This document shows, in pieces, positions 45,336-59,600 of a stretch of DNA of 64,000 bases (position 1 is the first letter of the stretch; each line of letters starts with the position of its first letter). The DNA is from Isoetes taiwanensis. Its lineage: Eukaryota > Streptophyta > Lycopodiopsida > Isoetales > Isoetaceae. The position numbers and the translations under genes are program-made. The notes below the pieces were generated by a model. The model was given only the letters and a program-made list of their open reading frames with translations. It ran no database searches and was not told the origin of the DNA. The stretch lies in NCBI GenBank assembly GCA_021234155.1, contig JAJEKV010000025.1:7762531-7826530 (forward strand), in the 5' to 3' direction.

Positions 45336-47900
45336 TCTACAAATATACCTAGGTGCTAATTGCATCGTAATTGTAAACATTAAACAAGTCGTGAATTTGG
45401 TTTGTAGCCTCTGAGCAGTCGTGGGCTGTTAGAGCAGTCGTCTGAGAAACGAGAGCGAGTCGTGAAGCGATTATGGTAGCGTTCTTGACAAAAATAGGGG
45501 ATCAGGAGGATGACAAGATATGCCGAATCCGACATCAGAGCTCAGGCGGCCAGGAAAAATTAAATTGTTGAGAGAGGGAAATGTAGAGAGTGAGAGAGGA
45601 AATGAAGAAATTTGAAGCCGGATGGTTCATGAAGTAAAAGGGTATTGTGGAAGATATCCAAAGAGGAGACCAAGAGGAAAGTCAAGAGGGATGAAGGTTG
45701 AAGAATGGAGTGAGGAACAAATGATGTGAAGATTACTTCTACAACACTGAAGCACAGGTCGCGAGAATTTATTTGCCGCGAGGGAGCAAAGAAAGAATTG
45801 AAACATGATAAGCGGCCCGGCCAGTGGGAATTTGATAATATTTGGCATAGAAGAAGATGATGAAGAAAAATATACGATGTGGTGGATGCTCTTCTTCAAA
45901 GGAACACCATGCACTTATGGGATCAGTCACATTGTAAATTAGCATTGGAAGGAAGAAGAATGCAGAGGCAAAATACGGCCAATCTTAATCAGATTCCACC
46001 GGATGTAAGCGTAGAAATAAAAACCCACTCAACATAAAAGCCACTTGAAAGGTCGAAAAATTTGGTTGAATGATGATCACGACAATTTCACGGCCAAAGG
46101 AAAGCAAATGCTCAATGGGGATAAAGCTTGATTAAAGGGAGGAGACAAAATGCATACATTGTCAACAACAAGCTGCTGATCAAAACAAGACGCTAGGGAT
46201 TCGGTCCTCGGGCTTCTAGTGGAACATACATGGTTAAATGAGGGAAAAAAATTCGCTGACAACTCTCTCTTCCAAAGGTATGATATAGTGGCTTTTACGA
46301 ACATGGGAACATGAATTCAATGGGGTGTCGAAATTTTAGGATTTGATCTTCTTGATTACGCCTTAAATATCGCATTAGCCCACGGTAACATAGTTTGAGG
46401 GTGGTACAGCATGCTTATCTGAGAAGGTTTGAAAAATTCAATTACCATTATAAAGAAAGATGTCTTTTCGGTTTATTTGAAATACACATTTAAATTACGG
46501 TCCATAAAGATATTTATGTAGGCTGTGGTATATTGCTCAGCTAGTCCTCATGTTATATATAATCCTGATTTGAATCCACATTAGTCCCGGTTGGAGAATC
46601 ACGCTAATGATATATCCTTTATGGGCATAGGGCTTGTATATATAGCCAGGGGGATTTCAATGCCGCGGCTCTCAACAAACAAGCAACTGCGGTGTGAGGA
46701 GAAAAAGAATGCTCTTTGGCTCCGAGGAGCAGGGATGGAGCATCTGTGATGGCCGACAAGCAAATGGATTATGTCTTGGAACAAAATGAGTAGGCATGTT
46801 ATTTCTTTATCGCAGAGTCTTTTAACATGGTAATTTGCAATGGCATATGACTTACATAAGTTCAAAGGCTTTACTTGCTTTTATTCCGAATGGTAAGCTT
46901 CGATGGATTTTAGGGGATCCAGGATATATGTCATGCTTAAAAGATTTTAGAATCTTGGATAAAAGCAGGTTCGACCATGCTAAAACATATGATACTTCTA
47001 GATGTAAAGTCACGAGGAGGCTACTAAATGCCCGAATCCTCCTTTGAGCTAAAAAATCCGCTACACAAGCTTGCTTTGCAATATGAAAAGTGTTTAACAC
47101 AAATGTTATGAGATGTAGAATGCTTTTTGCCTTGATAGAAGAAAAATCCATATAATGCAAGATATCATTAGGGAGTAGAAAGGGACACTTTTGGATCGTC
47201 ACTACAAAAAGTATTAAATATAAGGACCCGAGGAAAATGGTTTGATCTTTACTGTTTAGATGCTAAGCGGTGATACATGTAAAGGCTACGCGAGAGACAC
47301 ACAAGCTGCTATAAAATATTATAGGAATCCCGATGCTAGAGAGGGATTAGTAGGGATGCATTATAAAATGCTCATGGATGAAATGGGATTGGAATCGAAG
47401 AAGTTTTGGAATGGGACAAAAGAAGCATATCACAAATGGTGGTATCTCAAAGATAGTCTACTAGTTTTGATCCGCGGGGAACTATATCAAGATCATGATT
47501 GGATAAAGGATATAATGGTCTCTTAAATTGAGATGATGTCATTGGCTACGGTGATGATATCAATCGCATTCACGTATATATTCGAATGGTAGTATGTGAT
47601 TGGATGAAAACTATCGTAGAAATTTGTTAAAATGGGAGGATTCTCTTTTCTTAGTTTCTTGGTGGATTTATATATATTGAAGTGTTGCTAAAAAGGTTTC
47701 AGGATAAATGAGTATGCAGATAGAGTGCTCCTATTCACAAAGCGGAGGGTAGTAAAGATGAGTGTGCACACAATTCTGCGTCTGATATTGGTTAGCAATG
47801 TTTTGTGAGAACTTTTATGCATCTATGGTAAAGAGTACACTATCTGTTTGGTGAGGAGGAAAGGGAGTGTCGAAGGCATATGGAGCAGCGGGTTTAGGGC
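45336..47900. other. Intergenic, no gene recognised
   Basis: Includes an 88-codon + strand open frame at 47260-47526 rich in tryptophan, tyrosine and lysine, without a recognisable domain. Nothing else is supported. Confidence 0.4.
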
Positions 47901-49605
47901 ATGAATTATTCTACTGCTGGACCATTTAAAAGCGACACTAAAATTATTAGCAAGGCAAGCTCCAGGGTAATCAAAAGATTCATTACTTTCATTGATTTAC
48001 AACAAAAACGCTTTGTCGGGTTAGGCATAAAGATCCCAAGATGTCAGTTACATGAGTACTTGAGGATCCCAAAGGCTCCAATATCGTTACTTTGTCTATA
48101 CAGTGTTATGCTTGGAAGCTCTCTTTTCCTTACAATGGCCAGGATCAAATAGAGAGTACCAATAGGTGTAAAACAAGGGTGCCCTTGTTCACGGCAGCTT
48201 TGATATTTAGATTGATGAGCTCGAAGGGTGGATAGCTAGACTTGGGGTTTGGAAGACCAAGCTTGGTAAGTATTCAATCCAATTACTTTTGTTTTGGATG
48301 ATATTGTGCTAATCTCAAAAGCTGAGAATTAAGAACACCAACATCATTTGAATGTGCTAAGTGCTTTTTGTGAAGCCGAGGAAAAATGCAAAATTAATTT
48401 GAAAAAGTAAAAATAATGGTCATTGGGGAATTAAAGACAATACAATCTTTGAGGTTGGAGAGGGATGAAGCTTGAGAAGGGTACATGTTTATAAATATAT
48501 ATAGGAATTGACATGACGGTAATTACGGATGGCTCAGGCGCTCTTAAGCATGCTGTCGAGGGATGAGAGCCCTTTATGGTCCCGATTCCATACATGCTCA
48601 AACAATTTTGAGCATTGCGTAAAATTAAAGGGAATTTGCTTTTTGGTGACCAGGTTATTTCTTTATAGTTTACTTACAATTTGGGGCCACGAGCTTTCTC
48701 GAAAGGTTGGAATAAAATAGAACAAGTCGAGAAGATTTTTGCTACCCGAACTTGGAGTTAAGCCTCCGGATTCCATATTGCATCGCACTTCACGAGATAG
48801 GTTTATTACCTCTCCTAGAAATTGAAGCTTTGATTAGAGCGATCACTTATATATAAAGCGAGGAGTTTTTTGCTTGAGATAGGCGGATAGGCTCCCCTAT
48901 ATAACACATTGCAACAATCTAAAATAAAGAAATTTGGTATCTTGATGCAGAGTGAAATGGAAAAAATGGCTTGGCTTGAATGCGGCGGTTGATCAAAATG
49001 TTAGGAATGGAGTTTTTGTAGTATTGAAGAGGCACTTGTAAACTCACAGGAAGAGTGGAGATCACGAATTGGTACAAAGAAACAGAAAATTTTACCAATT
49101 TGGGATTAATTCTCTACGGATTACAAGGAACAAAAATATTTGTTGTCCACATATTAGCCGCCAAAGGAACAGGATGTATATCTCTCTCAATTGAGGCTTT
49201 TCTTCTCACCATTGCACATTGAGGCAGTGGGTGAGTACATGGAATGCCTTTACCGCGAAGGTATTGCGTTGGATGCTTTGAGCCAGATGCGAATCGAGGC
49301 GTCATATATTTGGAATGTTCTTCTATGAACATATAAAGGAAAAACATGGTATAAGTTAAATGCTCTATAGAGATCTTTTCTTGGAGTGTCATCACATGCT
49401 TTAAGCCCTTACATTCAGATGTTTGGAAGGAAAGAAGCTAGGACATAATTGATACGTATAATTTAATGCTTAACTTTGATATATATAAAGCCTTGGATTA
49501 GTGCGTAGATTTCCACTCAAACTTTGGATTTTACCATAGGAGCTGGGACCCTAATTGGCTTGATAAATTCATATTATATCATATCATATCATATCATATC
49601 AGAAA
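47901..49605 (+). pseudogene. LINE reverse transcriptase and 3' end, decayed
   Basis: From about 47901 the + strand carries reverse-transcriptase pieces: IPKAPISLLCLYSVMLG, then PIGVKQGCPCS (about 48160), a broken LDELEGWIARLG segment, an LNVLSAFCEAEEKCKINLKK-like segment in shifted frames, and a C-terminal GDHELVQRNRKFYQFGI. The set of motifs (GVKQGCPlSptLF.lyiDeLe) suggests a different LINE clade from the L1-like pieces elsewhere. It ends at a pentanucleotide run (ATATC)n at 49573-49600 preceded by GGGACCCTAATTGGC, consistent with a microsatellite-tailed 3' end. Confidence 0.6.
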
Positions 49606-49621
49606 ATAGATGAAGACTTAG

Positions 49622-50450
49622 TTGGAGGTCAGAGGCTTGTATGTATGGAACAATGGTATTTCTCTTTTCCAAACTATTTGGAATCCTTATCTTCTAGGGG
49701 AAAATAACAGTCATTGTTTAGTCATAAATTTTCCAGACCAAGCAAAGTGCTGGCAACACAAAGGGATTAATCTTATTGCTGACCTTTTTCATGAGGGAAT
49801 CTTAATTTCCTTTGATCAGTCAGCTCTCAGGAATAAAGATGATGCTAATAAACTCTTATATTATGCTATTATAGATTATGTTCTACAGGTTCATTAGAAC
49901 CATAGCAATATCACTTGCCATTTTAAAGGCCTTTTCCAATTTAAGGTGAAGGACGCCTATCATTATGTAAACAAGGAGCAGGTGATGACTATTCATTTAA
50001 AATGGGGAGTTTTGGAGGAAAGATGCAAAAGGAATCTCCAATATCTTTGGAAATTTTCAATTCAACCCAAGATTAAGACTTTCATTTGACAGCTTTGGCA
50101 TAAGAGCCTTGCTAATAATAGTAAGAGATTTAAGCTTAATTTTTCAGTACTGACATATGCTCGAGATGTTTATCATTCGTAGAAACTGAAAATCATCTTT
50201 TTAGGAGATGCCTCTCGTCAAAATGGACAACTGAAATTTGTTCATCGGCCTTTAACCTCCACATCTCTATTGAGGAGAATAATCAAGATTTCTTTCTCCC
50301 AGATCAGCTGAGACATTGAAGTTTCTATATTCTCTTATGGAGAATCTGGAAAGCCAGGATTAACTTAGTCTTCAATGACAACATTATTTGGTCGCCAACC
50401 ATTGTCTCCCAGCTGAATTGTGATGTTTAATTGGATTAATAAAGTTTACT
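49622..50450 (+). pseudogene. LINE zf-RVT C-terminal fragment
   Basis: The open frame 49622-49897 runs into FQFKVKDAYHYVNKEQ, then LWKFSIQPKIKTFI.QLWHKS LANNSKRFKLNFS, and an ETENHLFRRC-like end. This is the zinc-binding domain at the C-terminus of plant L1-like ORF2 proteins (fsVkdaY ... lWklkippKiktFiW.l...). One in-frame stop replaces the usual tryptophan. It faces the minus-strand reverse-transcriptase piece at 50905-52330. Confidence 0.75.
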
Positions 50451-50904
50451 CATATTTTGTTCTACATTTGCAGGAAAAATGTTTATCCTCACTCGAAGAA
50501 TTGTTTGGCCTAACAAGACCTTACATGGAGAAATGGGCCTTAATTTTTTGACAGGAACAAATCCCATCGCTTTGATGAAGATTGTGATTGTACTTATTTC
50601 TATGGACTAGATCAGGGATTTAAAATGACGCAACTATTTGTCAAATAATAGTACTACCAAACAGGATATAATTTCAACATTACCTATACTATGATATGAC
50701 TCGCATCACTAGAGGATCTGATCCTCTTGAAATGTATGAAGATGAGTCTAAAGAATAAGACTAGCTGAATTTTCGAGATATAACTCTGATTTGCACTTAT
50801 ATTTTCTTTTCAGACAAGGAACCAAGATCAGACTTCTTGATCCTTGGTTTCTCCTATATTATTATATTTTAGGCTAGCAGGATTATAACTCCCCTTCAAA
50901 AAGT

Positions 50905-52330
50905 GTTTTATCTCATTTTTCAATATAAAAATACAATATACATTTTATTTGCACATTCACATAACTGGCCATTCTTGTACCATATCCATCTTCTTACCAC
51001 TCTAGCATTTGCTAGTAGTGCAAGAAGTCTATTCTTGTTATCAAAATTGACTGAAATCCACCACGATGGTGTGATCATAACATCTAGACTATTGATACTT
51101 AATGTCAAGAGTTTCTTTTACGGAAAGGGCAAGCATTGGTGCTTGTTGTATGATACTACAGGACAATAACGCAGTCTGACTTATGAGTTGTAAGACTGGT
51201 GAATTCATATTTTCCTCTAGGATACTCTAAATAAACTTTGCCATTAGTATATGTCTACCATGCCTATACCTCCTTCCTTTGCCCTCTTACATTTCCACTA
51301 AGCAATTTTCACAAAAGCTCCATCTTGAATGCCTCCGTGCCTGCCTCCCTTCAGACGAAGTTCATAATCCTTGCTTTCATCTCATGTGCCTTATCTCTCG
51401 GAGCAATTAAAAGTGATGGCACATATATATGAGTGTTTTTTAACACGTACTTTGTTACTACAATCCTTCCAGCAAGTGATAGCTTTGCAACTTTCCACCA
51501 ATTTAAGTGCTTTTGTAGTCTCATGTCTCAAATCCTAGTCATGATCCCTATAATCTTGGAGTATTCCCATGCATGTATGATTTTCCATGGGAGATGTTGA
51601 GGGAAATTAGGATGTAAGCCCTTCCTCCCCACTGTGCAGAACATTTCTTCTAGTCAATGAGACATTCTGATGCCAAGGAAAATGTATCAAACAATTGACA
51701 CATACCCTTTAACTTGTTCTTCTCTGCTAATAAGAAAAAAGATTCATCTCCATCATATTTGTTGTGATCCATACCACATGCATAAACCTTCTACTAGACC
51801 ATCATTTGAGGCTTGCAGAAATATTTGCAAAATGTTTATGCATCTATATTGAATAGAAAAGGCATCATTGAGCATCCTTTCCGAATTAGCACTTTAATTC
51901 GAAATAGAGGAGGAGACTCACGATGGAATAAAGAAAGCGTCTTGGTATAAAAGTAGAATAACTTCTTAACATTGTTTAGTAAAGCTTCATCACATCTCAG
52001 CTTTAGTGTCATTTTATCCAAGAAGCTCCATCTATCATATGCTTTAGTGAAATCAAGCTTGACGTAAGCCACCTTTTATTTTGTTTACCTAGTCCAATAC
52101 AAATCTTTAAAGGCTACTGCTACATTATTTAAAACGCTCCTCATAGGAAGAAATTCTGATTGCAAACAAAAGATATTCTCTTCCAAATTAGGTGTGTTGA
52201 GGATAAAAATACATTCACATTTTGCTCCCAAATGGCTTGCGGTGCATTTTAGAAGGGTGGTTGTAAACTGTTAGCCATTCTCGATGCAAAGCCTTGAGGA
52301 GGTGTTCATTTTAACAAAATAATATATGTT
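50905..52330 (-). pseudogene. LINE reverse transcriptase, long fragment
   Basis: The minus strand reads QSEFLPMRSVLNNVAVAFKD, VAYVKLDFTKAYDRWSFLDK, IRKGCSMMPFLFNIDA, then after a gap KHLNWWKVAKLSLAGRIVVT KYVLKNTHIYVP and MKARIMNFVW. These are successive palm and thumb motifs of an L1-like ORF2 (FtKAYDr.sW, KGCs..PFLF, LSlaGRi.v...vl). The FADD box was not found. It is the most complete LINE relic in the window but carries several stops. Confidence 0.8.
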
Positions 52331-55300
52331 TCTTATAAGTTAGCGTTATGCGCCCTATATGTGATTATAGCTTCTACCAAAGTATTAGGCTGTCCCGATT
52401 ACTTAGAAGTATCTTGGTCGGGGATGGGCATATTTTGCCCCTTTGTTAAGATACAGGCCAGAGTACATAGCGATCCTCGTTTGTGGGGTATGCATATTTC
52501 TAAAATTTTATATCTTTTATATTAAGGTTTGCAAAATACTATAAAGGTTTGAGAGGAATGTACTTAATGGGTGTTAATTTTGTACATATTATATTTTTTA
52601 TTTTGAGACTCTCGGCCCTCAGTAACCCCGTGTGAATGCACCCAAACCAAAGGGTTTAAGGGGATTTTAATTTAAATGTATCAAATGCAATGGTTTGTGT
52701 TAATAATGTTAGTTGTAGTATTGTGGTTTGTGTTAACAAAAAATTTTAGCCCCTCCCGAGGCCTTAAGGATGTAGGGGGTGTAGATATAGACATTTACCT
52801 AATACTCTAATGATGGAACAAACTAGAGGTTAGCTCAAATTTTGGAAGCGAGAAACATTGCATAGAGATTAGACATATAATGTATACCAATACCAATATT
52901 AATACATGGTGGCATGTAATAATAGAACACAAGATTTATTCGATTACCTCCCATATGACTAAGTTCAATATACAAATACCTCGCGTTGTTGACAACATTT
53001 TAGATACGATATTCTATGTAGCTAGAATGGGGAAAAGTGGAGACATTGTTGTTGCGTGTGGTGGGACTTAGCTTGTGCTTGTATGGCTACCACATAATAT
53101 CTATGTGCCTTTTATAGAAACTTTTGTGTACTGCAAATGTAAAACTGCAGTTCCATAAATTAGTCCATCGAGGTTCTATCAATGGGATAGTCTACTTTGC
53201 ATCAAGATACATATGCCTAAGCGCATCCTAATTAGGAGGAACATTACTCACATGCATAAATTCCAGGTGTTTCAAAGATATAAACTTTCATCCTTTGAGT
53301 TTCCTTGGAATATACATCGAGGAGGTATCTTTGGAGTCCTGAGAATAGCTATAGCCCTTCTTAGCAATTCATTTCTCCACAAAGATCATGTTGCTTGCTT
53401 TTTATAGGTAGAACCTATATCATGGGAAATAGGCACTTTACTTGATGAAGTGGCACTCCAATAATACAAAAACATGTTAACACATGTGAAATCTAAGGAT
53501 AGAAACTTCGCCGAGCTACACCAAGTTTGGAACTTACAAAAAGCGATTATTTTGTAAAATTTAGCATCAATCGATAATGTTTGAATGACATCCAATGCAA
53601 CTTAGTGAATAACTTTGAAAATGCAATCTGTACCTTTCCTCATTAACTCCTCATGCTTGGCAGATATGGACCAGTGGAGCTAATGATCTACGTATTGTCG
53701 TACAGTGATAGGAAGAAGCGGAACATAAACTATTCAAAATGTTGAAAGAAGACCAACATGCAAGGAAATGCCTTCATTTATTTCATGTCTGGATAAGCGT
53801 ATCTTAAAGGTGCACAATCTCACTTTCTCCATTCTTTTACGATATTGCCAAACTGATTTGACACGGAACATGGTGATAAATTCCAAATCCTATAGTATTA
53901 TTTATTAGGTAGAAACATCCACGCTAGTGAACCTTCTTTCCTTGCATTACTATAAAAACCATCTACGGCGGCTTGCCTCCTCAACCAATGGATCGAGGGC
54001 ACTTGACATCTGCCGGACTCCGCAGTACTAGTAATTTGTCCTAGCCAATAATATTTGAACCCGAGAGCTTTAACATTGGTGTAATGACATCGTCATGTAT
54101 CTCAACAATTTAGAGGATTATAGGCGATTAAGATAACCCGGGGTAAAATAGCAGAGACCATATTCCACCGGTTTAAAATTAAATAGCAAGTAGCAGTAAG
54201 GCTTATCTGCAGATAGCACAAAGAAACAAGAACTCTACAGGAGATCTTAAGGACTAGGAAGGGGTTCTTCACGATTCTTCAAGATCTTGAAAAGATTCGG
54301 CATTTCCATTCAATCTACTCTTCTCACGCCGAGATACCCTAGCGGCCCTATTAGGATACTCCTAAACCATGCCTTGAATGGAGCATTTCAAAGGCTGCTC
54401 TTCTATATACGCTCCTCCATGCAGTCGGTAGCCTATCTGATGCGATCGATCACGAGATGCCCTATCGGATCAATCAGGCCCGCCCTCACGCTCTGATGCT
54501 CACGAAAACCTAAAATAACCCTAAAAGAAATAGAAATAAAAATAAAAAGAAATAGAGAGGAATAAAAATAAAGGGAGATGAAACCATTGGGGATATGGAA
54601 TTTAGACAATACAAAAATGCGAAGGTGCACTCTAGATATCGCAGTTAGTATGCCTCATGTCAGCCCCATGAAATCCATATAAAAACCATGCCAAAAAGTA
54701 TAAAATCCGCAAAAACCCTGTTATAATGCTGCATATTAAGGGATTGCCATTAAGACCATTTCCATCGCCCAGATACCGCGATACAAGACGCGTTATGGAC
54801 AAAATATACAATCCATAACACTTAGAATAATCACCATGGCGATTAATCTAAGGTAAAATAATATTTTATTATAATAAACTATGTATATTTCTAATACTAG
54901 CATCCATTTCAGCTTAGAAGAATTGCAATGGCAATAAATCTAAGGTCAATCTATTTCTTATTACTGATTCTTCCTGTACATTTCGTAGAGATTTTCTAAC
55001 AAATAAAGGATTCCCATGCATCAGCGGTCTTTGTAAAATGGTTCCATGCATCCAATAATCCTTACGCATTAGCCTTTGTCTATCTGTTGTTGACCCAATT
55101 CTAGGCAATCTTTGTATCCATTTCAGTGTAGCTGGTCCTTTCAAGGATCTTCTGGTCGTTCTCATCAGCATAATCCATAAGGCGTTCCAAAGTTTTCCTC
55201 AATACCTCACTGAAGTCATCCTCTAGATCTTGATCATCGTTTAGAGAACCAAGAATGTGCATAGGTGGCAACGATTGCATTCTATCACAGACCCGCCATT

Positions 55301-56564
55301 CTTGAGGCCATCCTCACCCTCCACCCCATCCCCAAAAAATTATTAGTTAGGTTTGGGCCGTGTCATCCTATGCAGTCATCTCCAACCAGGTGGCGCGAGT
55401 TACCAGCACAAATGGACAATCCGTTGGAGGCATTGGCACATCCAAACCATCATTCAAAGCATCTAGCTTTTGAAAAGAGGTTCTGCGGCGGCCACATTCC
55501 TTTCCAAATTAGTAATGTCTCTTCTTACACTGCCCAATATCATCCTAGCTAGTTTTCTGCTATCACACTGCTCTCTATGATGTGAATGTGGGGGGCTATT
55601 CCAGAGGGTTCTCTCCTCTCAGAATTTGATTCTTCCTACTTTACTTCCTCTTCCCCCTCCGCTTTACCTTTTGTTTCCTCTTTGCCGTCTAATTCAGGAA
55701 CACCATTAGCTAGCTTGTTTAGGTACATGAAGAAGCTTTGAAGAAATCGTGTTCTTTTGACATCATATTCCAAAGCTATGCCCTTCTTCTCCTGAATCAA
55801 AGCAACCCTAGAAAATATGTCACATGAAAAGAAGTCGACCAAGCATCCATCTTGCAGGATAAGCTGCTTCATAATGTAGTAAGCATAAGACGTTTTCCTT
55901 TTTGTGGGAAGATGAAATCACCATTCATTGACATCCAGCAATATTTCATTATGGTTGTTCATCGCCTTGTGTTTTATAATTTTCTTATCAGTCTCCTCAT
56001 CACAAGTAGGATCCCAGCAAGCATCTTAGTCTTCTTTCCTGGATGTTTTGGCAGGGAGAAATCACCGGATCAATCACACGCCTATGTAAGGTGAGACTTT
56101 TGGCCTCATTTATATTAATAGGGACTTGATTGATAGAAATCTTGGGTAGTACTTTATACACTCTTTTTGTTCTCAAACTCGGGCTTCTCATAGGCTCTAA
56201 TATAAATATGGCCTCCCCCTTCGATCTGTGATAAACTATGGAGACAATTGGGCATTTGGCCAGGAAGGAGAAATATCAAGAAGTGAAATACTTTGGCTGT
56301 CATCATTCTAGAGATCCTTCCATATCACAGGACTTGAGGCACTACGGCCCCATTGCTACGGTGTAAGCCAAGTTGGGGAGATGAGCATCGTCCATATTGA
56401 CCATCTTCTGAAAGTAGACGATATGGCAACCAAGGGTTGCCCTCTGTAGAGGCAAGAAACTTGTCTCCCGCAACAGGATTTGATACGAGACTGTGGGCTT
56501 CACTTTTAGATGACAAACTTTATTCATCATTCAAAAAAATGATAACAACCACAACCACAACCAC
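52331..56564. other. Intergenic, no gene recognised
   Basis: Open frames at 54914-55171 (-), 55265-55552 (+) and 55636-55872 (-) have no motif that I can place. The last has an acidic, lysine-rich end and could be a degraded mobile-element protein. Confidence 0.4.
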
Positions 56565-56640
56565 CAGATAGATAGCTAGATAGATGTTTTAATACGCGCC
56601 GGAGACCTAATAAGCCTATAAGACAGTGAAAAATATGTAC
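56565..56640 (-). mobile_element. LINE 3' end with (GATA)n tail
   Basis: A GATA run (56565-56584) abuts TGTTTTAATACGCGCCGGAGACCTAATAAGCC in two parts: TGTTTTAATACGCGCC and GGAGACCTAATAAGCCTAT. The block is a diverged version of the one at 24965 and 34609, but the tail unit is a tetranucleotide rather than GAATA. Confidence 0.5.
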
Positions 56641-59600
56641 AAAGTAAAGAGAGACCTCTATACTTTCCTAACTCATCATCACTCAAGGGTTTTATCTCCA
56701 AGTCAGGTCTCTTCGGACTCTTTCCGTACACAAGATTTGCTCATATCTATCATCCCTCGCTTCCAATGCTTTGGTATAAGAATGCCAATTGTCCTTGCTT
56801 ATAGATCAAATAATTAGCACCAAGAGATGGAGTTATTAAAACTTATTTACGATGGCAGTAAGAGTAAAAAGTGTAGAGGCTTCGTCCTCCACTTCAACAT
56901 GCATATGCAAGGCACAAATATGCCGATTCGTGTCAAGTTTTATCCACCCTCATGTCTCAGTTCTTAAATGGCATAAGCTTAGTTGAAGGCATGCTATCAT
57001 GTGACATCAACACATCTATATCAAAAGCCTTGTCCCATGCGACATAGGATTTATAGATACATGATAAATACCATTTTGCTTCTGGTGGTCCCCATAAGTG
57101 CAAATTTACCTTAGATTTAACAATTGATAATAATTAGGTCGAGGAATAGAAACATGGTAACCCTATAGCTAGTTAGGGTGGCGTGTGGTAACATCTGCAA
57201 GGCCACGTTTTGCCATGTTTGGAAGAAGCCGAGTTAATGCCTATGCAATGCAGTAGGATTGATGCAGGTTACTCCAGTTTTTACCTAGTCTTCATGACTC
57301 TTACATAGCATGGGCTGGCTCTCGAGGAACATGGCGTACCTTCCCCGAAACTTGTCCTCTGTTTGCATAAGGTTAGATTGGGTAAGAATGGAATTCTTGT
57401 TTACGCCCATTCAATTTGAGACTAAGAGCCAGTTAAGCTTAGCATTTTGCAAGCATTTGGAGACTCTTAGTGCCTCGAGCTTCAACAACAATGTTTTGGA
57501 TGGCTAAAGGTACACGCTTGCCTTGTTTTCTCTTATGTTTGATTAATGCTGGGAGATTTTGGTAGTATTTGAGCTCGGTCGATTCCGACTATCGTCCATT
57601 TTTCTTGCACATAATGGTAGGCATTACCCTCAATGCACGGGGAGGCCGCGCTCCTTGCGGTTTGGAGCGCACTCCGCTAGCGATTCGCGGAATCAGGCCA
57701 TATCCAATATGTCCGAGGGGGATGTTGGAGCTTTGGGTTGCTTGCTTTAATGCTGGTTAAAATCCTTGAAGAACTCTAGACACTTAGCTTGATTTTCATA
57801 TCGATAAAGGTCATCTATTACGCTCATATTACACTCAGCATTATTTGGCTTCATGCGGCGACCAATCACGCATCCGCTGCGGCCATGGTTATGTCTTGTG
57901 GTTATTAATGCACTCAACTGCCTTTACTTCTTTCTTAGCTATTACCGTAGCCGGGGAGGGACATAGAATGGCTTATTTTGGTCTTGCGATATTTAGGGTT
58001 TTCCCCTTCTCTATCCCGGCTAGAGGATGACATGGTGATCCAGAGTATAGGTCCAGTTGGTAAGCCAGAGATATATGGGGCCGGAGACACAGCTCTCTGT
58101 AGGTACCCAACACATATATTGTTTAAATATTAATGCCTTCAAATATTTGAGGGGTGTGCTTGAGGAATACTGTGAAGCGGATATTTTGTTCAACACGCTC
58201 TATTTATGCAGCATTTTAACACATCACTACTTGGGCTTCTGCGGAAAATTTCCATTAAATTGCGATTGGCTTTCTCACCGTAGTATTCAAAGCTGTTGAA
58301 TGTATGACTGCCTTGAAGCTCTACATGGAAAGAGTAGCCCTAGTCTATAGTACCTTTATTGTAGAGAAGAGGTTGGCTGATTATACAAGTGGAGTGGCGG
58401 GTTTGCTCTAGTAGTGGAGAGGGAGCTCTTGGTGCCATGTGCTGGAGTAGGGCGGTTGGCAGTCTTGCCCTGATACAGTTCTTGGCAAATCTTGCGGGTT
58501 GGGCTTCTTGGTAGTGGAGTGTATTCACGGAGAGCAAGTAAGCCTCGATGTAAGTCTTGCTAGTAGGAGAAGAGAAATGGGATCTTGGTGTTCTCCTTAC
58601 AATCAGAGCTGACTTGCCTATCTATTCTTCTAGAGGTATTCCTTACATTTCGTTCTTCAAGATCTTGAGGAATAATTTTGTTCACTCTACAAATTGCTAT
58701 TACCTTCCCATGGTACTGACCAATTTGGGAAGAGGCCACCCACTCTGAATCTTGGAAGGAACTAAAAAGGGTGAGGAGCATCTCATTTTCGCGAGGGGAT
58801 GAAGAGAGGTTGAGAACCTTGACCATAGTACATGGGCGTGATCTGGGTAGTTTTAGGTTTGAGTAGTGCGTGTATTTTTGTTACAATTCTTTTCTATCAC
58901 GGTGACCAAGAGCATTTGCTTATACTTCCTATGCAGCCTATTGTAGACCCACAAAGAGGTGCGTGTACCTTGTTTTATTAATAAAAAATCTTTTACCCTC
59001 AAAAAAAAAACCTTTTTAAAATCGTGACGGACTTTTACCTTCCATGGACACTTTAAAGACACTTTAAGGCCAATTAAAGCGACCCCCAAGAAAAGCAGGT
59101 GCCATTTTTTCTTTTAGGCTAGACGATCACAAGCTAAATAATTAATCATCTTTAACAAAACATTAGAGACAAATCCCATCATATTTGCGGTCTTGCTTCA
59201 ATCGATTTAGAATGAAGCATATTGCTCAAAGGATATGGATTTAGGGTCACGGAATAACCGCGGAGAATAATATGGAATTTGAATCCTCAAACCTTGCAAA
59301 GATGAGATATTCCTAAACATGGCTAAAAAACTCAATTCAACATGTCTCTCAAGATAAAAGCCCAGATGCTTATTACCTCAGAGATTTAAATTCATGCTCT
59401 TCTGTGCATAAAGTAGGCCCTTGAATCATAGTGGTTTATTACTTAAATGAAACCCGATTACCTCGATGAAGAGTTTTCTCATGTTTGATATGTTACAAAG
59501 CATATGATCTTATCTTCCCAACAATTGTAAGAGGCCACAGAAAGAGCTACAAAGATCAAGATTCACGCATTTTAGAAATGATGTATTAGATTTGATACGC

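Noticed and set aside
49573-49600. (ATATC)n array considered as a CRISPR-like or satellite array
   Set aside because: Pure pentanucleotide repeat without spacers; better explained as the tail of the LINE upstream.
58969-59012. A-rich LINE-like 3' tail
   Set aside because: The motif is suggestive, but no reverse-transcriptase or endonuclease remains could be read in the preceding kilobase, so it is mentioned only in the intergenic note.
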